Source: Isoetes taiwanensis (lineage: Eukaryota > Streptophyta > Lycopodiopsida > Isoetales > Isoetaceae). From it: DNA of 64,000 nt. Positions 1 to 10,768 of the stretch are shown in pieces. The position numbers were made by a program, and so were the translations under genes. The first letter of the stretch is position 1; every line of letters begins with the position of its first letter. The notes beneath the pieces were generated by a model. It had not been told where the DNA came from, searched no databases, and saw only the letters and a program-made list of their open reading frames with translations. The DNA is taken from NCBI GenBank assembly GCA_021234155.1, contig JAJEKV010000053.1, positions 7,765,424-7,829,423 of the forward strand, read 5' to 3'.

Positions 1-365
1 GTTAGCTGAGTGTGCTTGCTGGGTGGTAAAGATGATGGCAGCACACATATGTGAAGTGAAGAGAATGAATGAGCAGATGGAGCGAATGAGTCAAGGATGA
101 ACCTGCACCTGCATACAGTATATAACAAACATGTTAGCTGAGTGTGCTTCTTTGGATGGTGAGGATGATAGCAAACACACATATGTGGGGTGAAGATAAT
201 GGATGAGCAGATGAAACGAATGATTCAAGGATGATCCTGCTCCTGCATACAGTACATAAGAACATGTTAGATGAATGTGTTTGCTGGGTGGTGAAGATGA
301 TAGCAGCACACATATGTGAGGTGAAGATAATGGAGAGTGAAAAGATGAAATGAATGATGTATGGC
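1..365. repeat. Tandem repeat, about 133-bp unit, 2.7 copies
   Basis: Three successive units start with GTTAG(C/A)TGA at 1, 133 and 266. They share GATGATRGCA, CACACATATGTG and the AAGGATGAWCCTGCWCCTGCA block. The third unit decays near 365. The array may extend beyond the left edge of the window. It contains the perfect palindrome CACATATGTG once per unit. No coding function is seen. Confidence 0.85.
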
Positions 366-703
366 CAGTCGGATGTTCCTGCATGGAAACTTGATTAATC
401 ATTAGCACCACATACCTGTTCTTCAAGAATCGTCTAGCTCATGGAATAGTTACCTCTGCAAAAGGTTATGACAACAAAGTGCAATCCTACAACTTACTTA
501 TCTAACTTGAAAATTTAACTTCTCATGACATACTTCACACATTCTTTATATTTTTTAAGACTTATAAATAATTCAAGCTCTAACTTACTAATCTTCAGGA
601 CAATTTATATCTAATGCAATGCAACTTGTTTTTTGTCTTTTGAAATATTTCATGACTCTGTTTCTACTCTAATAACTCATACTCTAAATATAGCTATTAA
701 TTC
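366..703. other. Non-coding stretch between tandem repeat and Tat-like pol
   Basis: This is AT-rich sequence without a convincing ORF. By position it is the 3' untranslated region of the minus-strand Tat-like element. I could not find a polypurine tract or an LTR start that matches any sequence on the other side of the element. Confidence 0.4.
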
Positions 704-3214
704 TTATTCAAACAAACTAAGGGCAACATGTTGTTGCCAGTACCTCTTCAAATGCAGAATATTGATAGGATTTGGTAAGACCCTCCCTTCTGATATGGAC
801 CTCAGCCAGTAAGAATCCTGGCATGCTGTTCCTGCAACCTCAAAAGGACCTTCCCACAGCTCTTCAAATTTGCTGGCACAATCCTCTTTTGCTTTATTCC
901 ATTTTAAAACCAATTCCCCATCTCTCAATGTACCTTGTAATTTATGTGCAGCCTTGAATGCTGCCAGATCTTTGGCTTTTTTTAATAATATTGCATTCTC
1001 AGCTTCATGTCTGTGCTCTTCCAACTGCATAAGTCGTATACATCTTTCTTTGAGTGCTTCCTCCATTTCCAAATTTAGTTTCAAAGCCATTCTCAGGGAG
1101 GGAAGTTCTAATTCTATGGGGACAATAGATTCTACTCCATAAACCAGGCTAAAAGGTGTATGCTTGGTTGAGATTTTGGTGGTAACTCTATAAGCCCATA
1201 AAGCATCATGTAACTTCATGTGCCAATCTTTTTTTGAAACACTAATAGTCTTCTTGAGAATAGTCTTGAGCACTTTGTTTGTAGATTCTGCTTGGCCATT
1301 ACCTTGAGGATAATAAGACGAGCTCTTGGAGTGCCTCACTTTGAGAGTTGCTAGCAATGTGGCTATGACATCGTTTAAAAACTGACTACCCCTATCAGAT
1401 ATGAGTTTGAAAGGTATGCCAAACCTGGCACATATATTCTCATGGATAAATCTGGCAGTGGTATATGCATTGGCTTGTCTCAGGGGAACAGCTTCAGCCC
1501 ATTTTGTAAAGTAATCAGTGGCCACAAGGATGTACTGATGTTGTGCAGAAGAAGGTGGATCTACAGGTCCTATAAAATCAAGCCCCCAGGTCTGGAAGGG
1601 TCCTGGGGAAGTTATGGCAGTTAATGCAGCTGGCTGAAGAATCCTTCTGCCAAAAACCTGACATTTATGACAGTGCTTGATTGTCTCATAACAGTCCTTG
1701 AAAAGAGTTGGCCAATAATAACCAGACCTCAAAATCTTCTTTGCTGTGGTATCTGCTGCAAAGTGTCCACCACATACCCCTTCATGGCACGCTTCCACCA
1801 CTAATCTAGCTTCTTCTTTGTCAACACACCTTAGAATGATGCCTTCCTTGTCATACCTGCATAACACATTTCCAATTAGTCTATACTTGTTGCATTTTTC
1901 TTTGAACCTTCTTTTTTGGCTAGAATTGAGCCCTTCTGGTATTTCATTCAGCTCCAGAAACCTTCTTATCTCTTCTTGCCAATCTTCCTCCTGCACAAGA
2001 TTTACATCTGCATTTGCATCTTCTTGAACATCATTAGCCAAACCTTCTTCATCTTCCTGTTCGAACAAGATATTAGTCAAGTATGAACTAGGATCATTAA
2101 CTAAAGTGATCACTTTGACAACAATATCATAAGCTTGAATTTTGCAAGCCCATCTACATATCTTGGCCTTAGGCTGCTTCTTTGAGAACATCAAGGATAA
2201 AGGATTTTGTTTCATGTACACTTGAGTATGGCTCTTTTGAATGAGATGTCCCTGTCTATCAATCAAGAACATAAGGGCTGCTGCACTTTTTTCAAGTCTT
2301 GGATATCTCATTTCAGTGTTAGACCAAATTTTGCTGGCAAAAGTTACCACCTCTTCTTCTTGTAGCAGAACTAATCCTACAGCCCTTTTGGTTATACTGA
2401 TATAAGCCTCCAAGGATTTGGATGTATCAGGAGGTTTAAGTAATGCAGAATTGGAGATGGCTTGTATAATATTATCAAAAGCAAGCTGGCATGTCTGAGT
2501 CCATTCAACCATAATTAACTTGCTCTCATGTTTGGTATACTTGCCAACCTTGGTGAGATCAGATATAGGAGCCATCCCCAAAAAACTTTTTACTTCCCTA
2601 ACAGTTTTAGGTGGTGCTAGTTTCTTCAGGGCATCCACCTTACTTTCAGCTACTTGAATCCCTTTGGAAGATACTTCATGGCCTAGCAATCCTCCCTTGG
2701 AGCAGAGAAACACGCATTTTTTGGGATTTAAACTCACACCTCCTTTTCTGCACATAACACATATTTTAGTTAGATAGTTAAAATGATCCCTTAAGGCTGA
2801 TCCCAAGCAAAGATCATCAAGAAAAACCCTGAATGCAGTTGAAGGCATGTCCTTGAATATAGCGTCCATTAATCTTTGAAAAGTTGCTGGAGCATTCATC
2901 AAACCAAAAGGCATTCTTTTCATGGCAAAAGTCCCCCATGGTGTAATGAAAGCTGTCTTTGGCTGGTCTTCTAGCTTGACAGAGATCTGATTAAACCCTG
3001 AGAATCCATCTAAGAAAGAGTAGATCTCCTTCCCTGCAACTGCATGTAAAACCTCTTCCAAAAAAGGCAAAGGATAGAAATCTTTAACAGTGGCTTTATT
3101 CAAATCCCTATAGTCAATGCAGATTCTAATAGTTTTGTTTTTTTTTTCAACAGGCACAATGCATGACAACCATTCTGGATTTGATATTTGGTGATCACAC
3201 CTCGCATCTTTCAT
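704..3214 (-). pseudogene. pol: Tat-like pol: reverse transcriptase, degenerate RNase H, integrase
   Basis: This 836-codon open stretch carries most of pol. The reverse transcriptase has IRICIDYRDLNKAT near residue 30 and MPFGLMNAPATFQRLM near 102. Its active site is FLDDL near 131, where YxDD would be usual. The following gypsy-type RNase H region (about 268-350) has EAYISITKRAVG where catalytic DAS would be expected, so it looks catalytically dead. Integrase follows, with an HHCC zinc finger (HEGVCGGH ... CHKC) near 480-525 and a DDE core (LDFIGPV, ISDRGSQF, QAESTNKV). There is no chromodomain. The 5' edge lies after a stop and frame change between the aRNH block and the RT, so the reading frame is not continuous with the upstream protease part. 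Confidence 0.9.
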
Positions 3215-3240
3215 TCTAAGTAATTCTTCTCTCGATTAAG

Positions 3241-3880
3241 TCAAGCAAGGATACATTGATTTCTCCGAGTTTTTTGCATCACAGGTTTGATACCCTCCTT
3301 AACCTTTATCTCAAACTCACAAATGTTCTTATCAACACCAACTAATTCATCATAGTCCCAAGCAAACACATCCTTCCATTCATTAAAAAATTTAGTTAAT
3401 GTGCATTCATCTTCTTCTCTAAACATATCTCCAACATACAAGACTCTATTCTGACCATTCTTCTCTATTTGGATTTCTCTTACTTGTTTTTCAGTACTAG
3501 CATTGATTACCAGAATAGGATGAAGTTGTTTGAGTTCCTCTTCTTCAAGCTCTTCTTCTTTAATAGCACCTTCTGCTAGATGTTCAAGCAAGACACTCTT
3601 GCATAAGGCATCTGCCTCCTCATTGAACTCTCTAGTTATATGATGCAGCTCCCAAGTTGAAAATCCTGATAATTCTTCTAAAGCTTGATCTCTAAATATG
3701 AGCATATCCTTGTTCTTGGTCTGATAATCTCCTAGGATCTGTCTACACACGAGTTGGGAGTCACCAAACACAATAATGTCAGTAATACCAAGGTGCTTAG
3801 CCTCCTGCAATCCACGCAATCAATGCTTTATACTCAGCCATGTTAGAAGTGGAATTCAAATGGATTACGCCTACTTTTGC
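3241..3880 (-). pseudogene. Archaeal-type RNase H (C-terminal part) and pre-RT linker of the Tat-like element
   Basis: Residues following the conserved MAEYKALI segment (about 3840, in another frame) continue as LQEAKHLGITDIIVFGDSQL, then ELHHITREFNEEADALCKSV. These are the middle and C-terminal aRNH motifs: the catalytic D in FGDSQL and the A-D pair near the end. A linker ends in EGIKPVMQKTRR, the segment that normally leads into the RT. At least two frame changes (about 3870 and 3815) break the domain, and a stop follows at 3241. The domain sits upstream of the RT, whereas I recall it in Tat elements between RNase H and integrase. Confidence 0.75.
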
Positions 3881-4682
3881 CATTAATTTCTTTGGACTTA
3901 TCTTTGAGAATAGCAGCAGATGATGCTATGCTTAGTTTCTTAGAAACACCACCATCAAACCATAAGTAAGCACTACTACTTTCCTTGAGTGTCTCGCACT
4001 TGTCAGATGATCTCTTTGCTATATCAAGCTGAGCCATAATTACTTCATACTCACCAGGTTGGTTAGACATCAACAAATCTTCTTCAATATAGTTAAAAGA
4101 TTCAAATTCCCCCAACTTGTTGTAAATAGTGACTGTCCTTTTGCCATCAGTAATGGTACACTCACCTTTTGACCATATAGGCCTAGCATCTACTGTGGAC
4201 AGCCATCTTCTTCCTAAAAGGAGGTCATAAATATCTGATTTTTCATTCATACCTTCAAAAGCAACCACTACAAAATTAGCAGCCACTACAATCCCTTCAA
4301 TATCTATAGGTACCTTGCTTACAATCCCTATGGGGTTTATTTTCGAATTGGAGAAGGATTTAAGTACCATTGGGGCTTTTTTGTCAACCTCTAGGCCACA
4401 TTGTCTCATCACATGATGTGGCATGATATTTAAAGGTGAACCACCATCTAGTAATACCTTGGACAAGGCTCTTTTACCAATGTTGGCAGCACAAGTGAAG
4501 GCACCTGGGTCATGCTCATCTTGTATCAGCATTTGTTCTTCAATGTGGTTTGTAAAAGCAATCTGCTCCTCTTGTGTGAGGTTAACTTGTTCCTCCTGAG
4601 TCAAACTAAGCATCTTTTTTCTGTAAGTAGGAGCAATTCTCAACAATGTGAGTAGGTCTACACTGATTTTTGAACTCTTCAT
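3843..4682 (-). pseudogene. Tat-like aspartic protease and start of archaeal-type RNase H
   Basis: The protease active site reads VLLDGGSPLNIMP near residue 80, with DGG in place of the usual DSG/DTG. A hydrophobic region and the motif YDLLLGRRWLS follow near 155. Near the C-terminus, AYLWFDGGVSKKLSIASSA matches the first strand of an aRNH, with its catalytic D. The frame is lost soon after at about 3870, so protease and aRNH were once one polyprotein. The N-terminal part contains a short internal repeat, two similar TQEEQ segments. Confidence 0.75.
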
Positions 4683-4799
4683 AAGAGTCTCAAATTCATC
4701 ATTGTCTTTATCTTTTCTCGGGAACTTTTGACAAGGCAGAGGAGGTATCAGTTGTTTACCTTCTTCTGCAGGTTTGTTTTTATTCCCTCTACCTTCTAG

Positions 4800-6053
4800 A
4801 GCACTTGCTTCTGTTTCTTCTCAGGTTGCCTCCTTGTCTTTTATCATAGCTCTGGTGTGCACAGCCATAATTTCTTCCTGCTCTTCAGATTCCTGCACAA
4901 ACCTTATAGGATAAGAAGTTTCAGACAAATATTTAACAGAAGCAGTGGTTTCAGCAGTTTTTGCTTTTTCTTGTCTAGCAAAATACTCTTTAACACTACA
5001 TCTATCTTCATAGTGTCCTGTGGCTTTGCAAAAAATACAGACAGGGCACTCTTTACCATAATGGCCTCTCTTATTGCATTTAAGACAAAGCCTGTACCAA
5101 CAAATCTCAGAAGAATGAGTGTCTCTCATGCAATGTGCACATGGAGGATAAGTTCTTCTTTCTGGTCTTGAAGCCTTCAATTCCTGCAGTTGTTTGGTCA
5201 CTTCAAGTAGGGCCTCAGCAACCTTGTCAACATCTGTTTTGGTATTAGCAGCGGCTTATATCGATTCTTAGGTTGTCTTGAATTTCTTTTTGTCTTTCCG
5301 AACGGCATAAACCGGTATGGCATCCGGACCCATATGCTCTTGTTCAAAAAACGGGAAGAAAGGATCATTAGTGGCATAAACATCATCTGGCAAGGAAGAA
5401 AGCACATCAGCAATTTCAATAGCCTTGTTAAAAGCCTTGTGAATGGTAACAAATCCCTCCTGCTTGTAAATCTTAAGCATTTTCCTGTGTACTCTCGGTG
5501 CCCCAGTCAAACCTCTTATAAAAGATGCAACAAGATGCAAAGTATGGTGAGGCACTTGATTAGTTTGACATTTGGTGAGATACACATGAAATCTTTCTAC
5601 ATATTGATGAATAGTCTCACCATTTCTAATATGGAAGGTTTGTAATTCAAAAACAAGATCTTGAGGATCATAAACCTTTCCAAACCTTGCTAGGAATCTT
5701 TTGATAATCTCATCCCATGTGTTAGTTCCATCACTTATCACATATTCCAACCAAGCTCTTACTTCATCATTTTTGAAGCACTTCTTGAATTCAGTGAACT
5801 TGGTACCTTTCTTGTGGCCATATTCTTGATAATACTCATCAAAAACCTTGAGAAAATTGTTAGCACTCATAGTAGAGTCAAATGTAGGAACAGGAATGGG
5901 AACATTCAGTTCAAAGTATTGAGCAGGCACAGTAGTGTTTAGATTCACAGATTTGTTGAGATGTACAGACATACCTTGGGGTGTAGCTTGTACCTCTGCA
6001 TTATCTTGTACCTCAGCATGTTCAGATGTCTCAGCATTTCGTCTAGGAGCCAT
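4800..6053 (-). pseudogene. gag: Tat-like gag with three zinc knuckles
   Basis: The capsid region starts at the ATG at 6053 (MAPRRNAETSEHAEV). It contains the Ty3-type gag signature: NFLKVFDEYYQEYG, VRAWLEYV, TWDEIIKRFLARFG and the QTFHIRNGETIHQYVERF segment. Two in-frame TAA codons at 5268-5270 and 5256-5258 interrupt the linker after capsid. Beyond them the same frame continues into nucleocapsid with three CX2CX4HX4C knuckles: CAHCMRDTHSSEIC, CLKCNKRGHYGKEC and CIFCKATGHYEDRC. It stops again near 4821. Three knuckles are more than the single one in the chromoviruses of this window. Confidence 0.85.
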
Positions 6054-6191
6054 AGTTCCCAAGAACCAGGGTGGATCTCGGTAGGACCTCCAAGATGTTG
6101 AGGGTATTCCTGGCAATCCCTCAACTGGAATGGTATAGGACCTCCAGGTTGCTTTAGGCAACCACTCTATGCTCAAAATTTGCAGAAACAA

Positions 6192-8457
6192 CCTTTCAAG
6201 AATCTGTTAGAACCAGTTTCCCAAATTGGAAGAAAATGCACAGTGCTAACCTTTAGATTCTGAGCAATATAAATTGAATTTTTTCCTGAAATCAATGCAA
6301 TAGTATACTAGACAATTGGTGTAATATATGTGCAAAATATATTCTGAAGTCAGATATCATTTGGTACTTTAAAATCACACAACTGACTAGGTCAGAATTT
6401 GGTCAATGCCCTCGGCAGAGAGCTCCTTTTTGCAGAATTCTCTAGGAATATCTTTTTTGAATGAAACCACTTGGGAAGGTGTTAAAGGGTCTAAAAGGTC
6501 ACGTGCAAACACTAATACAGTTCAGAGATAGAGATATTTTGGGACTATGGGGTTTTATGAACTGACAGACTGTATCTTTTGCCACAGAGAATGCTTTTTT
6601 CAAATTTTATCGATATTTAAGTAGGAAATCTATGTAAAAGGAACAGTAGAGATATCCTAAATCAACCCTTGCTATTAAAAACCACTAGAGCTTCAGGAGT
6701 TTCAACTATAGAGTATGCAATGGTGCAGTTAAAGTGATGAGAAACGGAAGGGCATTATGATGAGCAGAGTTTTTTCCTTTATTAACCATAGAACAGTGTT
6801 GATTGATATGCATACTAGTTGAAGAAAACAAAATAAACTATTTTTTGAATTTTCTTTAGTCTTTTTGCAATATAGAAGCTATTTCAGAGCTATTTTTTGG
6901 AACTTCAACAATTTCAAAGGGAAAGATATTACCAAATTGGATTTTCATTCACTTGATATATCAAATTGGAGGAATCACATCATTTTCGATGCCCACAGTT
7001 AATGAGCAAAGCATATTTCCAAAAAAACGGACAGGTTTATGGTCAGCTTTACTGATCAACGATCAATTTGAACAGCAAGGAGGGTCGAATCCGCAGCAGG
7101 AGATCACTTTTGCATGTACTTCACACCAGCAGTCTTCAATTTAGCGTAAAAGCCCCTGAATTTTCGCATAGAGATTTGCCCTCTTTAAAAAGGCCCTGTT
7201 CTGTTGCAATTCTTGAATCATACGGCCAGATCCTTTGTCTTTTAGCTTCGATTTGGTTTTCTTGATGTTGCAGAGGTGGATTCGGAAGGTAATGATGCGA
7301 ATTTGTGGTCGGATACTGCCAAAATTTTCGTTTCTTGGTTGGCAAAAATTTAAGGGTTCTTGCTTTCTTCAGCGGATATATCCCACAGGCCAAGAGCAAA
7401 AAGTTAAACAAGGATATAAATAGACTTCTGAAGCCGTTTTAACTGATTGCGTGGTCTCCTCCCACGCCAGCGTCGGCTCGTGTTTCGACCTGGCACGCCA
7501 GGGGGGACGCCACTTGGCGGAAGATGAGAGGGTAGATAGATGGGGGGTAGATGTAGGTAGGTTTTGCCATTTTTTCCAAGAAGGCACGTTTCCCAAGAAG
7601 TAGCTTAAGGAGGTCCAAATAAACTCAATTTGAAAATGTTTTGTGCCAGGTGGCATATTTTCACAAAAGGGCTACTGTGTGGTTTTGTCAAAAGATGATT
7701 TGGAGCACTTTGATTTTTTGTCAAAAGAGTGAAGGGGGGTGACTAGGCATAAATTTTGGTGAGGTGGCAAATGTACTGCTGATGTGGTACCATTGGATGA
7801 CAAAACTTTTCCCTAGTCAAAATGTTTTAATGAGGTGGATATGGAATGAAAATGATGTGGATTGACACGTGTGAAATGAATGGTGATGTGGACTTGTGAG
7901 TGATGATGTGGGCATAATCTTTTGGTGAACTTATGAATGTATGGATGGATCATGAGTGTGTGGGTCATTTGACTAGGGAAAGGCGAATTGACAATCCCAA
8001 AGTATGGTATGATGAGATATAGATGTATGGGTAATGATAGTATGAAGTGTAGAGATGACAAGAGATAGGAAGGTGAAATATGAGTCAAATGGCAATTAAA
8101 ATGGGAAATTGGCTAGGCAAAACTCTTACAACATCAAGAATCCAAACTTCAAATGCTCAAATCATGAAATAGACTTCATACCATGCTCATGTCCTGCAAT
8201 TCTTCAACAAGTGACTTCAAATCTTGTAGGAGTGATCTCTAGTACCTTGGATGATAAAAAACCTTGTCCATCCTCCAATATTGAGATAACCAAGTGAATG
8301 TCCTTCTTTGGTTCTTCTAGACATTTGTTCCTTTTGCTGTTTGACTGAGTCTTCAAGTGCTTCTGAAAGCCAATGGTCTTCATATTTCCTCATGCATTCA
8401 ATGAGCCAAATGTCAGATATGTCTAGGGCTCTTCTATGCTGCCATGAGTGGCAGCAG
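6192..8457. other. Non-coding: probable leader and 5' LTR remains of the Tat-like element
   Basis: No convincing gene is present. A TATA-like stretch (TCTATTTATATCC on the minus strand, about 7416-7428) is compatible with an LTR promoter reading toward gag. 7720-8090 is rich in GATGTGG-type and ATGAATG-type short repeats. A minus-strand open stretch of about 80 codons (8217-8455), which includes WLIECMRKYEDHWLSEAL, may be an exon or transposon scrap, but I do not recognise it. It ends exactly where the truncated chromovirus LTR begins. Confidence 0.4.
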
Positions 8458-9909
8458 GTCCTCCACATATCTGCATAGACAAAGATCAGCACATCACATA
8501 GGGAATCCTACCCAAGGCTCAGACTCAAAGGGATGACTGACGGCTTGGGTCTCCAGAGTTCATTGCAGACAGAATTCATGACAATGGATTTGGCTGGCAT
8601 ATGAACATGGCATAGGGTTGTCCACTCCATCCGCCCCTCCTGTGCACACTTTGCAGAGTAGGCTGAAAAGTGTCGGGACCTGACTGTAGCCCGCCGGATG
8701 CATAGCCAAGAGGGCTATTCCTGGGTTTCATCTCCCCAGTTCCGATGGGGCAGGTAGGGATCATTCCCTCCAGAGATCTACATGCTGACTCAAGGTGACT
8801 AGAGGGCCACCGCCCGTATTCGACTTGAACTCAATGGAAGGTCATATTTACCACCTCACGAGTGTCGAGCACATGCCTTGCCCACACGCAGTGGCAAGCC
8901 ATTAGGCCTAGTCACAATGATCCCTGGTAGGCTTTACACACCAGAGGGATCGTTCAAGAGTCAGGACATGAACCTCCTTCTTAGCCAGTCTGGCCCCTTC
9001 ACCCACAACCAGGTGGGGCTCTTGTACACAGGCCAAATCTATAGTGTGCTAGAGAGGCTACTCTAGGAGCATCTACTACCAAGCTTTGGGTCTCTACCCC
9101 CCTTCCCAATACAAGGAGTTCATAGAGATACATCATCCATATACATAACAGGAGAACTAAAGAACTATATCTACTCTACATCATAGAGTTAGGTTCTTTA
9201 GTTAGAGGCTGACATCTAGAGATCTAGAAGGCTGCTATGGGCAATTTAATAGGCTAAATCTACTGATTCTATGACTGGAATAGGGTTTAGACTATCTAAT
9301 TGGCCAAATACCTGATCCTTGAGGGGCTCCCCCTGACCTGAGCTCGACCATCCTGCTGAAACGCTTGAATCAAGGGAAACTAATGCTGCAATCCTCTCAG
9401 GCAGAGTCTGGGAGGCGGTTTTGGCTGTTGAGGCAGCCAAAACAGAGTTCTAAAACCCTAGAATCGAAATTGGGCAAGTTAGGGTTTCCTACCCTATATA
9501 GACAAGGGGGTTGGCTAGGGTTTCCAATTATCCCCTTTTGGCATGTGGGATAATTGGAAATGGGCCCACTTGCCTTTAAGGGCTAGGTGGCCAAATGTGC
9601 CCACATGGAAATGTGTGCACCCAAATGTGCCCACATGGAAATGTGTGCACATTAATGAATGTGTACATTGGAAAATGTGCACATTAATTGCACCTATGGG
9701 TGTGGCCCGCCATATGGGAAAATGTGCATCCAAATGAATGTGCACATTGTTTAATGTGCACATTAATAAATGCGCACTCCTTGCACGTTGCCCCCTAGGG
9801 CTACTAGCCTAGCTACACGTTGGCGTACACGTCAGTCGGGGTGGCGTGTACGCGTGACGAGGTAGTATAGTATACGTCCTGGGGGCGTATACTGTGCTGG
9901 AACGTCACA
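8458..9909 (-). repeat. 3' LTR of the minus-strand chromovirus, truncated
   Basis: This matches 20218-21665 closely over its whole length. The inner edge is exact: CGTCACA ends at 9909 and is preceded in sense orientation by the PPT. The outer edge stops at GGTCCTCCACATATCTGC (8458). The 243 bp that should continue to TGTGACGTCCCC (present at 19975-20217) are missing. The join to the flank is ordinary sequence, so this is a deletion or a later rearrangement. It includes tandem AAATGTGCCCACATGG-type units around 9590-9660. Confidence 0.9.
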
Positions 9910-9922
9910 TTCTCCCCACCTT
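9910..9922 (-). promoter_or_regulatory. Polypurine tract (plus-strand primer)
   Basis: In element sense the sequence is AAGGTGGGGAGAA, immediately followed by the LTR start TGTGACG. The plus-strand element has AAGGGGGGGAGAA at the same place. Both are preceded by a short inverted repeat of the type ATGCTG-(A/C)GGACAGCAT. Confidence 0.85.
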
Positions 9923-10768
9923 GAAATGATGCTGTCCGCAGCATCGTGGGTCTCCCCACCTTGGGATCATCCTAACCTGCAATCAACCTGATACATATGA
10001 TAACTACTATAATCCTTACACATTCATTAAGATTACCTTAAGGTAATATTTTTATGACATTATCACATCATTATATTATGAAATAACTTATCAATTCATA
10101 ACATCACTAAAACGGGTTACTCCATAATTCACTTAACATGACAATTAAGTTTATCAAAATTTAAAATTAACGTCCGAGGTACTCTTCATTCCTTGCAACA
10201 CATTCCAACAAAATTTGTGTTGCAAGTCTTCGTAATCTTCGACCTCCTTGCCCCTCCGGGCTCTATTGGCTGCGGTCGACACTACGTTAGTACCATTTAA
10301 TTATTAATAAAATTTTGGTTATATGGTGACCACCCCACCTATCTACATGGATGCATGGCTAATCTCCGGCCAGAGGGAAGAGGGTGAATCTTCCATTATG
10401 GCCGTGGAGGCAGCCTATATGCCTATATGCGCTTATGCCTACACCCTAGTTGCCGGCGTGGAGGATAGGTCCTTCCCAGATATGGGGCGTGAAGGCCTGA
10501 TTCCTCCTATCAAAGCATATATGGGGCTAGAGGTGCTTTTCCTATCAGTGCATTCCTTCATGACCTCCTTTCTCGAGGTCGTCTACTTCGTGGGACCAGT
10601 AGACTTTCTAATCTACCTTCCACTCGCCAAAGCGAAACAGCGGTCATGCCTACATTGACATCACCCGCGCCTAGAGATCACCGTAGTGGTCCCATCATCG
10701 GTAACAACGCATGCGACCCATACCAAGCATAGGTTGCATGCGTAGATTAATCTTAACTATACATAGAC
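9923..10768 (-). other. 3' untranslated region of the minus-strand chromovirus
   Basis: This lies between the pol stop and the PPT. No ORF is supported. It contains one copy of the GATGATGGGA motif (sense strand, near 10694) that is repeated four times in the plus-strand element. The ATG-started plus-strand open stretch at 10323-10658 is antisense to the element and has no recognisable features. Confidence 0.6.

Larger units (their letters stand above)
704..6191 (-). mobile_element. Tat-like Ty3/gypsy retrotransposon, internal region, decayed
   Basis: Read on the minus strand, the order is gag with zinc knuckles, aspartic protease, an archaeal-type RNase H (aRNH), reverse transcriptase, a degenerate gypsy-type RNase H and integrase. 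Possession of an aRNH together with a degraded original RNase H is the hallmark of the Tat lineage. Several stops and frameshifts show that the copy is dead. No matching LTR pair could be found in the window, so outer boundaries are not assigned; the 5' LTR probably lies within 6192-8457 and the 3' LTR left of 704 or outside the window. Confidence 0.85.

Noticed and set aside
10323..10658. 111-codon plus-strand ORF in the chromovirus 3' region
   Set aside because: Antisense to the element, without similarity in the plus-strand copy, and no motif.
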